NCBI GenBank assembly: GCA_035291645.1
Contig: DATDRQ010000188.1
Span: 1 to 16,721 of the forward strand
DNA length: 16,721 nucleotides
Reading direction: 5' to 3'
Source: DATDRQ01 sp035291645
GTDB lineage: Bacteria > Chloroflexota > Anaerolineae > Anaerolineales > UBA4823
Part shown: piece by piece, positions 6,548-13,961 of the stretch
How positions within the stretch are numbered: position 1 is the first letter of the stretch
How the letters are laid out: each line of letters opens with the position of its first letter
Notes under the pieces: model-generated
The model's input: only the letters and a program-made list of their open reading frames with translations
Told to the model about the DNA's origin: nothing
Database searches by the model: none
Translations under genes and position numbers: made by a program

Positions 6548-8461
6548 TCACTCAACTTCCCTGGCTGCCTTCTTAGATTTGAACTGGGTCTCGTACAGAC
6601 TGGCATAAACACCTCCCTTTTCCAGCAATTCTGGATGAGTTCCCTCCTCCACCAAGGTGCCTTTATCGAGCACGAGAATCTTATCTGACGCAAGGATGGT
6701 AGACAGGCGGTGGGCGATCACCAGACTGGTCCGTCCGGCGAACAAGGGGGTGAGGGCAGCTTGAATCAAGGCTTCGTTATGCGAGTCGAGGTGAGAGGTG
6801 GCCTCATCTAGAATTAGCAATCGGGGGTCTTTCAAAATCACTCGGGCGATCGCCAGACGCTGTTTTTCTCCACCGGATAGGCGATACCCGCGCTCACCGA
6901 CAACCGTGTCAAATCCGGAAGGAAGCTTTTCGATCAGTTCTAGAATGTTTGCGGCCCGGCAGGCATCCTCGAGCTCGGATTGAGTGGCTTCGGGTCTCGC
7001 GTAGAGGAGGTTCATTCGAACCGTGTCGTGAAAAAGGTAGGGCTCCTGAGTGACGATACCAATGCTTTGAGCGAGGGATTCTAGCCTGATGTCACGCAGG
7101 TCATGTCCATCTAAGGTGATCCGCCCCTCGGTTGGATCGTACAACCTGGGAAGAAGGTAGGTGATCGTCGTTTTGCCCGCCCCTGAATGGCCGACCAGGG
7201 CTACCAGCTGGCCTGGCTCGATATCGAAGGAAAGATTGTGCAGGGCCCATTCCTGAAGAATTTCCGGTTTATTCTCTTGGTCTCCACTTTTTCCATTTGT
7301 TCCGTTTGACAGGTCTTCCTCTTCTCCGATAGTCGTCCGATCCAGTAATTTATCATAACTGAAACGAACATTCTCGAAGCGAACCCTGCCTGAGGGATTC
7401 TTTAGTTCGGTAGCGCCAGGTGTGTTTCTTATTTCAACCGGCATGTCCAGGTATTCGAATACTCTCTCGAAACTGACCATCGAGGAGGCGAACTCGACCT
7501 GGACGTTCGTCAGGGCTGAAATCGGACCGTACAGGCGCGTCAGATATGCAGCAAACGCTACGATCGTACCAACACTGAGCGCCCCGGTGATCGTCAGGTA
7601 CCCACCGGCCCAGTAAATGATCGCGGTGCCGATTGCTCCGGAAATTCCAAGACCTAAGAAGAACCAGCGACCGACGAGCGCGCGCCGGACACCGATATCC
7701 CTCACCTTCCTGTTCATTTCCTCGAAACGGCTGGCCTCCTGGGTCTCACGACCAAAGGTTTTCACAAGCAGCGATCCATTGATGCTCAGCGTCTCGGAGA
7801 TCTGGACGCTCATTTCGGAGTTATATTCCATTCCTTTCCGCCGGATTTCCCTGAAAATGCGTGCGACTCTCCGGGCGGGCAGCAAGAATAAGGGGAAGAC
7901 AGCAACGGACAGAAGGGTCAATCGCCAATCGATGGATATCATCACCAATAATGTGGATACCAGAGTAACCAGATTCGTTAATATGTTTGGCAGCGTTCCT
8001 GTAATTGCGTTCTGTGCGCCAACCACGTCATTGTTAAGGCGAGAAACGATCTCACCCGACTTCGTCAACGTGAAGAATCGCAGGGACATTCGTTGTACGT
8101 GTTCGTATAGCTCCTGCCGGAGATCGTAAATAATTCCTTCACCGGCTTTAGCGCTGAAATACCTCTCGGCGACTCCGACCAACCCGCCAAAAATTGGGAT
8201 CGTGATCATGCCTATCGCGAGCAAAGTCAGTCTTTGAAGATTCTTGGTCGGTATGACATTGTCGATCAGGTCTCTGTAGAGCAAAGGGGGAACCAGTTCG
8301 ATCAACGAAATTGCGATGATTGCCAGTAAATCTAAGGTGACCAACCCCCAATAGGGTCTGGCATACCGGGACACTCGCCGTAAGAGAAACCGGTCGACAT
8401 GGACGGGTTTTCGATTCTCATCTGAACTTAGCAAGGACCACCAACCACCACCGTGCATCAT
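6548..8461 (-). CDS. ABC exporter half-transporter (membrane domain fused to ATPase)
   Basis: A 637-residue type IV (MsbA/LmrA-like) ABC exporter subunit, expected to act as a dimer in the cytoplasmic membrane; the cargo cannot be inferred. The N-terminal HGGGWW is typical of actinobacterial and chloroflexal exporters. Six spans occupy about 35-330. The ATPase has Walker A GHSGAGKT at 424-431, the Q-loop in VTQEPYLF, signature LSGGE at 528-532, Walker B LLILDE at 548-553, and the switch His in IAHRLS (584). Between the first two ATPase strands is an insertion of about 30 polar, acidic residues (around 371-403, with EEED and NGTNGKSGDQ). The ATG at 8461 is preferred; AAGGA lies 12 bases upstream. 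The ATG at 8458 and an in-frame TTG at 8473 are alternatives. Divergent from the small membrane protein gene. Confidence 0.9.
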   Translation of the reverse strand: MMHGGGWWSLLSSDENRKPVHVDRFLLRRVSRYARPYWGLVTLDLLAIIAISLIELVPPLLYRDLIDNVIPTKNLQRLTLLAIGMITIPIFGGLVGVAERYFSAKAGEGIIYDLRQELYEHVQRMSLRFFTLTKSGEIVSRLNNDVVGAQNAITGTLPNILTNLVTLVSTLLVMISIDWRLTLLSVAVFPLFLLPARRVARIFREIRRKGMEYNSEMSVQISETLSINGSLLVKTFGRETQEASRFEEMNRKVRDIGVRRALVGRWFFLGLGISGAIGTAIIYWAGGYLTITGALSVGTIVAFAAYLTRLYGPISALTNVQVEFASSMVSFERVFEYLDMPVEIRNTPGATELKNPSGRVRFENVRFSYDKLLDRTTIGEEEDLSNGTNGKSGDQENKPEILQEWALHNLSFDIEPGQLVALVGHSGAGKTTITYLLPRLYDPTEGRITLDGHDLRDIRLESLAQSIGIVTQEPYLFHDTVRMNLLYARPEATQSELEDACRAANILELIEKLPSGFDTVVGERGYRLSGGEKQRLAIARVILKDPRLLILDEATSHLDSHNEALIQAALTPLFAGRTSLVIAHRLSTILASDKILVLDKGTLVEEGTHPELLEKGGVYASLYETQFKSKKAAREVE

Positions 8462-8562
8462 ATCTAATACCAATCCTTTTTAGTTTCCAGTTAACGAGCT
8501 CTGTTGATCGATCGATTTCCTAAATATTATTGGAGATAATTTCTGTTCCATGAGGAAACCAC

Positions 8563-8591
8563 TTGACAAAATAGAACATTAGTTCTATAAT
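8563..8591 (+). promoter_or_regulatory. Consensus sigma-70 promoter for the gene at 8680
   Basis: TTGACA (8563-8568) and TATAAT (8586-8591) are both perfect hexamers with an optimal 17-base spacer. Transcription should start near 8598, giving a leader of about 80 bases before the ATG at 8680. So strong a promoter usually needs a repressor, and a palindrome lies in the spacer. Confidence 0.85.
8571..8588. promoter_or_regulatory. Operator-like palindrome matching the LexA-box pattern GAAC-N4-GTTC
   Basis: ATAGAAC and GTTCTAT are perfect 7-base inverted arms around ATTA. The core is GAAC (8574-8577), four bases, GTTC (8582-8585): the pattern bound by Gram-positive LexA/DinR. It fills the spacer and overlaps the first three bases of the -10, so a bound dimer would block RNA polymerase. 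Identification as a LexA site is inference from the pattern; another dimeric repressor could use it. Confidence 0.6.
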
Positions 8592-8679
8592 ACCATCAAC
8601 CAGTAAACCGGAATTAGTGCCTTTAGACTTTTCTATTTCCTAGAAAGCCGTTCCTCAATCGATATCGGGAGATGCCGTT

Positions 8680-9402
8680 ATGTACCACAACCTCCTTGAA
8701 GATATTTTACATCGGTTGAACTCCAACCGGGGATTGGTCTTCGGATCGATGATCGTCACTGCCCTGCTGGCCTTCGAGATTTTCAACTACACCACTACCG
8801 ATTACGCTTTTTCAGATCTACTGGGAAACCTGGAATTCATTGGAATCCCCTGGGCAACGATCCTGGCTATCGCTTTTTGTGGAATTGATTTCGCCGGAAT
8901 CGCGCGCTTATTCACCCCCGAGCGTGGTCAAGAGGGGGCCTCCGAGATCTGGTATTTATTCGGCGCCTGGCTGTTGGCTGCGACAATGAACGCCATCCTG
9001 ACCTGGTGGGGCGTCTCCCTGGCAGTTCTCAACCACGAAACGTTGGGCAACGCAATCATCGACCGGGCGACGCTTTTACGCATCGTTCCGATATTTATTG
9101 CAGTAATGGTGTGGCTGATCCGCGTGCTTATACTGGGCACCTTCTCTTTGGCTGGCGACAGACTTTTCAGTCAATCGGGTGATCGACAGCCTGCTCGACT
9201 GAGAATGAAACAGGGAGAGATTCACTCGTCACCGAAACCTGTTACCGAGCGATACAATCCATTAACAGAAGCCCATTCATTCCAGGGGTCTCAGGGAAAG
9301 CCAAAGTCGACTGACAGGCCGCGAGGTGAACCGACCTACCATCCACGACAGGTCAACTCGTCCCCAGTTCATCACGACGTGGGCCAAAAAGAACTGTTCT
9401 AG
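8680..9402 (+). CDS. Small four-span membrane protein, unknown function, possibly damage-inducible
   Basis: A 240-residue protein with four hydrophobic spans (about 19-37, 56-74, 91-114 and 131-155) and a hydrophilic, Pro/Ser/Gln-rich tail from about 160 that looks disordered. No catalytic motif is visible. Distinctive strings are LHRLNSNRGLVFGS at the N-terminus, CGIDFAGIARLF after the second span, and LNAILTWWG-like residues (MNAILTWWG, 103-111) in the third. I do not recognise a characterised family, though similar proteins seem to recur in Chloroflexota. GGGAG at 8667-8671 lies 8 bases before the ATG, which supports the start. The perfect promoter with a LexA-like operator suggests tight repression with strong induction. 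The gene converges with the metallophosphoesterase gene, 19 bases apart. Confidence 0.8.
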   Translation: MYHNLLEDILHRLNSNRGLVFGSMIVTALLAFEIFNYTTTDYAFSDLLGNLEFIGIPWATILAIAFCGIDFAGIARLFTPERGQEGASEIWYLFGAWLLAATMNAILTWWGVSLAVLNHETLGNAIIDRATLLRIVPIFIAVMVWLIRVLILGTFSLAGDRLFSQSGDRQPARLRMKQGEIHSSPKPVTERYNPLTEAHSFQGSQGKPKSTDRPRGEPTYHPRQVNSSPVHHDVGQKELF

Positions 9403-9421
9403 AAAAATCTTGATCTTTCAG

Positions 9422-10285
9422 TCAGTGGGACCTTAACACGATCTCTGTGATTTCCGGAGGGCATTGATATCTTAGATTAAGCCAGGTAGTCCCTAAACCA
9501 CGGTTTGTATATAGATACATATCCTTGATTTGATACAAACCCGATGGATATTTTCGGGCCTTGGCGGGCAGGAAGAACCTGCTGATGAATGGAAAGATAA
9601 TCTGGCCTCCATGCGAATGCCCGGATAATTGCAGGTCAAACCTACCAGTCGATGCACTCTCGTCCGCGAAGTCAGGTTCATGGGCCAAAAGAATTGCTAC
9701 GCTTTCCTTGGGAATCAGTTCTACGACCCTGTCCAGCCTATCCAATTTGGTCAGGTGATCATCGACGCCCGCGATATAGAGGCAGGCCCCTCCTCTCTCA
9801 AGAATGAAGACCCGGTTGTTCAGTTCTTTTACGTGACTGTGGGTTAGAACCCGGCGAACCTCGTCCGCATCTGACCAGTGGTCATGGTTCCCCAGGACTG
9901 CAACGACCTGGTCTTTAGGTTTAAGAGCCTTGAGGCAATCGACCAGGTCGTCAGAATATTTATCAGGTGAAAAACTGACAAAATCACCTGTAATCACCAC
10001 TAAGTCTGGCAACAGGGAGTTAACCTGATTTATTGCCTCCTCAAGAAAAGCCTTTTTCAACCAGCTGCCAAAATGAAAATCGCTGATCTGAATGATGGAA
10101 TATCCATCGAACTGGATCGGAAGGTGAGGGAGAATTAACTCGACGTGCGTTGTATCTATACTCCAGGTACCCATCCGTTCGATTGCAATGAATTTACCGA
10201 ATCTATCCAAAACAATCCCGATAAGCTCCAATAACCATTGTTTCTTCGTTTGTCTATTTAGGATTCTTGTATCGATTCCGTTCAA
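9422..10285 (-). CDS. Calcineurin-like metallophosphoesterase (YkuE/LpxG-like)
   Basis: Read from TTG at 10285, a 287-residue phosphoesterase with all motifs of a two-metal site: DFHF (Asp69, His71), GDFV (Asp101), GNHDH (Asn133, His134), the AHEPD His202, and GHSHGG (His223, His225). A hydrophobic N-terminal segment (about 17-32, ELIGIVLDRFGKFIAI) may tether it to the membrane. Relatives such as YkuE and the UDP-2,3-diacylglucosamine hydrolases cleave phospho-lipid or nucleotide bonds; this substrate is unknown. TTG 10285 has AGAGGA (10293-10298) 7 bases upstream and leaves a 25-base gap to the phosphofructokinase stop. An upstream in-frame TTG at 10339 would overlap that gene by 29 bases; the first in-frame ATG is far inside. 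It is the last gene of the apparent operon. Confidence 0.85.
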   Translation of the reverse strand: MNGIDTRILNRQTKKQWLLELIGIVLDRFGKFIAIERMGTWSIDTTHVELILPHLPIQFDGYSIIQISDFHFGSWLKKAFLEEAINQVNSLLPDLVVITGDFVSFSPDKYSDDLVDCLKALKPKDQVVAVLGNHDHWSDADEVRRVLTHSHVKELNNRVFILERGGACLYIAGVDDHLTKLDRLDRVVELIPKESVAILLAHEPDFADESASTGRFDLQLSGHSHGGQIIFPFISRFFLPAKARKYPSGLYQIKDMYLYTNRGLGTTWLNLRYQCPPEITEIVLRSH

Positions 10286-10310
10286 TCGTTTTTCCTCTAT
10301 GGAATAACCT

Positions 10311-12539
10311 TCATAAACTAACCTGATCCTCTTGGGCAAGGATTTCCAGGATCGGCTGCAAGCCTAGCCACCATTGATCTTTCGGTCGTTGGTGAGCTTC
10401 ATCAACCATTCTTGGAAAATCGTCCAGGCTGTGGAATTTGATTTGCTTTCCCCGGATACCGATGAAGCTTGCTTCAGCCGATTTTTGCAGGCCGTGTTCG
10501 ATGAGGAAATCGATACACTGAGTTGCAAACCGGGTGGCTTCGATCCTGTCGAAGGGCGATGGATTTCCACCCTGTTGGAGATGCCCAAGAATTGCCTGCC
10601 TGACGTCAAAAAGTTCCTGCCCTTCCACTTCAAGCAGGTCTCGAATGAACTCTGTACTATAAGTTGAATGAGCGCACTCATTCCGGATAAACAATCCCAG
10701 CCGTTTTCCTTTGCGAAAGCTCGAGATCAACCCCTCGAGATCATGCTGGAGATCCTGCAGGGTAATCCCGTTTTCATTGAGGTATACCCGCTCTGCGCCG
10801 GTTGCTAATCCGCTCATCAATGCCAGATAGCCACAATATCTACCCATGACTTCGACCACAAAGCAGCGGTGGTGGGCGACTGCGGACTGTTTGATCTTAT
10901 CAATCGCAGCAGCGATGTTATTCAAGGCTGTATCGGCGCCGATACTGAACTCTGTCCCGGGAAGGTTGTTATCGATGGTGGCGGGGAGACAAACGATGGG
11001 AATATTGAAGGCAGGGAAGCGGGAGCGTTCGACCAGCATCTGGTGAGCAGATACATAGGCTGTCCATCCGCCAATGACCAGGATCCCATCGACCTGGTAT
11101 TTTTCGATATTACGGGCGATCTCGTAAAAGTCGCTTCCAACCGGGATGACCCGGTTCGTTCCCAGCTCTGCTCCTCCGCGCGGGGCCCAGCCATTCACCG
11201 ACATCCAGTTCAATTCCTCGATCTCACCGTTCACCAGTCCCTGAAATCCGTTGTGGATCCCCAGCATGATGTGGCCGCGGTCCAGACCATGGCGGACCGC
11301 TACCCTGACAGCAGTGTTCATTCCCGGCGAGAGTGCTCCCGAATGCATTACACCGAGGCGCAGACGGATCTGCTCTGGTTCGTGCGGGTGGGGGAGAGCC
11401 CGCAGCATGGTACGGAAAGTCCGAAATGCTTCCTGGAAGTTACCTCCGCGCAGAGTCATCGACCGGTCGTAATCGTGAGAGGCAATTGCATCTGAAATCG
11501 ATTGGGTGACCTGGAGCGCTTCCTTTAGTGGAGTTGGTGTGATCCGATTACCGATTAAGCTGATTAACTGTGGCTGCTCCCGGGCTTCCCCACTCAGGGC
11601 GACATCGACGGCGGCGGCGCCGAGCCGTGTCCCCAGGATCCGGTCGAAAGCGCTTGGAGCGCCACCGCGCTGGACGTGACCCAAAATGGTTAAGCGCACT
11701 TCGTCGCCAAACTTTTCCTCGAGCACCTGCTTGACGTAACTGCTCGTAATCGGAATTCCTTTTCTATCACGTGCTCCTTCTGCTACTACAACGAAAGTGT
11801 CTCGGCGACCAGCTTCCCGACCAGCTTTTAGATACTCACACATTCTCTCTTCCCAGTTATCCACGTTGGGTGGATTTTCCGGGATTAAGACCCAATCTCC
11901 CCCGGTAGCGATGGAACTCATCAATGCAAGATAGCCGCAGTTGCGGCCCATTATCTCCACGACAAAAGTACGCTGGTGGCTGGCAGCAGTGCTGTTGATC
12001 GCATCGATCGCTTCTGTGATCCGGTGAAGTGCAGAATCGGCGCCAATCGTCATATCGGTTCCGGACATGTCGTTATCGATCGATCCGACCAGACCAACGA
12101 TGTGCAGAGAGGGATGTTTTTCTATAATCGCTGGGTCAATAACCTTTCGCGCGGAGAGCTCGCTAATTAATCCGGCCCACTCCTCGCTTAAGAGCATTGC
12201 CCCGGTCAGGCTGCCCTCTCCGCCGATTACGATCAGCCGATCGATTTCGTGTTCGAGAAGGTGCTCAACAGCTTTCATTCGCCCTTCACGAGTGCGGAAC
12301 TCCTCACTGCGGGACGTACCGATTATCGTACCTCCCTGCTGTAGAATTCCACCTACCGATTCCCAATAAATGGGCCGAATGTTCTCTCCGCCTAACACCA
12401 GACCCCTGTAACCCTCATAAATCGCGAACACCAAGGCCCCCCGGTCGATCGCAGTCCGGACCAGGGCCCGCAGGGCGGCGTTCATACCCTGTGCATCCCC
12501 ACCGCTGGTTAAAACCCCAATTTTGACGGTGTCATCCAT
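10311..12539 (-). CDS. pfkA: Tandem 6-phosphofructokinase of eukaryotic type
   Basis: A 742-residue fusion of two phosphofructokinase units, like animal and fungal enzymes and about twice the usual bacterial length of 320. It makes fructose 1,6-bisphosphate from fructose 6-phosphate and ATP. The N-half looks catalytic: TSGGDAQGMN at 11-20, GGEGSLTGA at 106-114, GLVGSIDND at 149-157 with the catalytic Asp, MGRNCGYLAL at 197-206, and LGHVQRGG at 286-293. The C-half looks regulatory, as in eukaryotes: SGALSPGMN at 400-408, GGWTAY at 490-495 where animals have GGFEAY, TIDNN at 521-525, and an ending QWWLGLQPILEILA like the animal C-terminus. The usual GGDGS Asp, near Mg-ATP, is Glu108. GAAGGA (12547-12552) lies 7 bases before the ATG. 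It lies between the exonuclease and phosphoesterase genes. Confidence 0.93.
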   Translation of the reverse strand: MDDTVKIGVLTSGGDAQGMNAALRALVRTAIDRGALVFAIYEGYRGLVLGGENIRPIYWESVGGILQQGGTIIGTSRSEEFRTREGRMKAVEHLLEHEIDRLIVIGGEGSLTGAMLLSEEWAGLISELSARKVIDPAIIEKHPSLHIVGLVGSIDNDMSGTDMTIGADSALHRITEAIDAINSTAASHQRTFVVEIMGRNCGYLALMSSIATGGDWVLIPENPPNVDNWEERMCEYLKAGREAGRRDTFVVVAEGARDRKGIPITSSYVKQVLEEKFGDEVRLTILGHVQRGGAPSAFDRILGTRLGAAAVDVALSGEAREQPQLISLIGNRITPTPLKEALQVTQSISDAIASHDYDRSMTLRGGNFQEAFRTFRTMLRALPHPHEPEQIRLRLGVMHSGALSPGMNTAVRVAVRHGLDRGHIMLGIHNGFQGLVNGEIEELNWMSVNGWAPRGGAELGTNRVIPVGSDFYEIARNIEKYQVDGILVIGGWTAYVSAHQMLVERSRFPAFNIPIVCLPATIDNNLPGTEFSIGADTALNNIAAAIDKIKQSAVAHHRCFVVEVMGRYCGYLALMSGLATGAERVYLNENGITLQDLQHDLEGLISSFRKGKRLGLFIRNECAHSTYSTEFIRDLLEVEGQELFDVRQAILGHLQQGGNPSPFDRIEATRFATQCIDFLIEHGLQKSAEASFIGIRGKQIKFHSLDDFPRMVDEAHQRPKDQWWLGLQPILEILAQEDQVSL

Positions 12540-12546
12540 GGATAAT

Positions 12547-12552
12547 TCCTTC
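12547..12552 (-). promoter_or_regulatory. Ribosome binding site of the phosphofructokinase
   Basis: GAAGGA on the minus strand, 7 bases before the ATG at 12539. The 68-base gap up to the exonuclease stop shows no clear promoter, so co-transcription is likely. Confidence 0.65.
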
Positions 12553-12607
12553 TATGGACTACCTGGTTCTTGAATTGCAGGTGAGAAAAAAACAAACATC
12601 TGCATTG

Positions 12608-13858
12608 TTAGCTTAACCCCGGACGATAGATTTCCCCACCATGCTGTTTTCTTTGCAGCCTCGCCAACCGGTGATCGAGCTCGGCGATCAAACGGCTGCG
12701 CTCGTACAATGGAAGCGTGGATGATCGAACTATTTCTATAGCGGTCGCGGTAAACGTGAGCGCCTGTGAATAATCCTTTACACGATGTTCGAATATCTTT
12801 GCCAACTCGATGTAAGCGAAGATCTCCTGGCGGTTGGCGGCTTCCTGCCAGATTTGAATGGCTGCCTCGAGATTCTGGCGGCGTTTTTCCATCATCGACC
12901 AGCGCTGGAGAACTTCGCTGCGGGCAAGATCGGGTATTTCACAGGCCAGACCATCTTCATAACAATGTGCGGCAACGTCAAAATTTCCGATGTCTTCGAA
13001 TAATTTTCCGATCGAAAACAAATCCAGAGCGTGTCCGACCGTTTCGATGCGCGGATCTTCCAACAGCCTTGAAATATGGATGAGGAGGGCAGCCATCGAT
13101 AGGATATCCATGGCGTTATGGTAAAAAACGTTCTTGAGAGGCCTAGCATCGCCGGTACGGAGATAGTCGAAATAGAGGTTCGGGATCAGCCAGCCCGGGA
13201 CGTCATCCTGTGTCCGGGCGACCTCAAGTATTTGCTCCTCCAGGTACCCGAGAGCTCTGCTGGGTAACCGGTCTTTCCATAACCTGCGGGCGAGGGGGAG
13301 CAAATCCAGGTGGATTGTGGATTGGAAAGGGAAAGATTCACCATTCGAGATGAACCGGGTCTGCAAGAGAGGCACGTCGAAGGCTTTTCCATTGAAAGTT
13401 ACCAGGCTCTGGCAGCCATCCAGCAGGGTTAATAGACTGGCCAGGTGAGCAGGTTCCTCGATGGGATCGCGCATGAAATGTTGGATCAACCGGAAGCCGT
13501 CTTCTTCGTAGCGACCGATGCCTACCAGAAAGACGTAGGTCCCAGTCCCACCAGCCAGGCCGGATGTTTCCGTGTCCAGGAATACGAAATTGGTCGGCTC
13601 AATTTCATGTAGGCTGGGTTCCTTGATCCAATTTGAGATGACTGCGGAGGGTTGAATAAAGTACAGGGTTCCATTCCCATGAATGTGACTGTTAGGATAA
13701 AAAGTAACGACTCGAAAAGATGGTCCATATGGTGTTTCGATAAAATGACCTTCGAGCACCTCTTCGATTGGATAGTGAGGACGTTTTCTAAGTGGTTGGA
13801 TATCTTGGGCGCCGATCTTGACACCCATGGATTTGAGTTTATCCGAGAGGGTAACCAT
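12608..13858 (-). CDS. mrfB: YprB/MrfB-type DEDD exonuclease with helical-repeat tail
   Basis: A 416-residue protein. The central RNase H-like domain (about 90-260) carries the DEDD signature: FLDTETSG (Asp95, Glu97), FNGKAFDVPLL (Asp161) and YHNAMDILSM (His247, Asp251). This is the YprB family, called MrfB in Bacillus subtilis, a DNA exonuclease acting with the helicase MrfA in repair of mitomycin lesions. The N-terminal 90 residues, with RPHYPIEEVLEG, match the leader region of that family. Residues from about 265 to 400 are helical with TPR-like spacing (DLFSIGKLFEDIGNFDVAAHCYEDGL), a probable protein-interaction tail. The helicase gene lies just upstream on the same strand, 103 bases away. 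There is no Shine-Dalgarno site; TATGAT (13867-13872) lies 8 bases before the ATG, so an internal leaderless start is possible. Confidence 0.87.
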   Translation of the reverse strand: MVTLSDKLKSMGVKIGAQDIQPLRKRPHYPIEEVLEGHFIETPYGPSFRVVTFYPNSHIHGNGTLYFIQPSAVISNWIKEPSLHEIEPTNFVFLDTETSGLAGGTGTYVFLVGIGRYEEDGFRLIQHFMRDPIEEPAHLASLLTLLDGCQSLVTFNGKAFDVPLLQTRFISNGESFPFQSTIHLDLLPLARRLWKDRLPSRALGYLEEQILEVARTQDDVPGWLIPNLYFDYLRTGDARPLKNVFYHNAMDILSMAALLIHISRLLEDPRIETVGHALDLFSIGKLFEDIGNFDVAAHCYEDGLACEIPDLARSEVLQRWSMMEKRRQNLEAAIQIWQEAANRQEIFAYIELAKIFEHRVKDYSQALTFTATAIEIVRSSTLPLYERSRLIAELDHRLARLQRKQHGGEIYRPGLS

Positions 13859-13866
13859 AGGGACCG

Positions 13867-13872
13867 ATCATA
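13867..13872 (-). promoter_or_regulatory. -10-like hexamer before the exonuclease gene
   Basis: TATGAT on the minus strand, 8 bases before the ATG at 13858. It could allow separate, leaderless expression of the exonuclease. TTGACT just upstream is only 8 bases away, too close to be its -35. Confidence 0.3.
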
Positions 13873-13961
13873 ACCTATTAAGTCAAAGTGAAAGAATAAG
13901 TTTGGGCGCGGTCTCCGCACCACGCGTGAGGATTCGTCGATCGTCGTATCAAATGAATAGC

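Noticed and set aside
7617..8129. 170-codon open frame on the plus strand inside the ABC exporter
   Set aside because: It is antisense to conserved transmembrane-domain coding sequence and its product is low-complexity with no family resemblance.
8541..8560. Second inverted repeat (TTCC-ATGA-GGAA) upstream of the strong promoter
   Set aside because: Arms of only four bases and no match to the GAAC/GTTC pattern; likely chance.
10869..11495. Long open frame on the plus strand opposite the phosphofructokinase
   Set aside because: The minus strand encodes a complete, highly conserved enzyme here, and the antisense protein has no recognisable motif.
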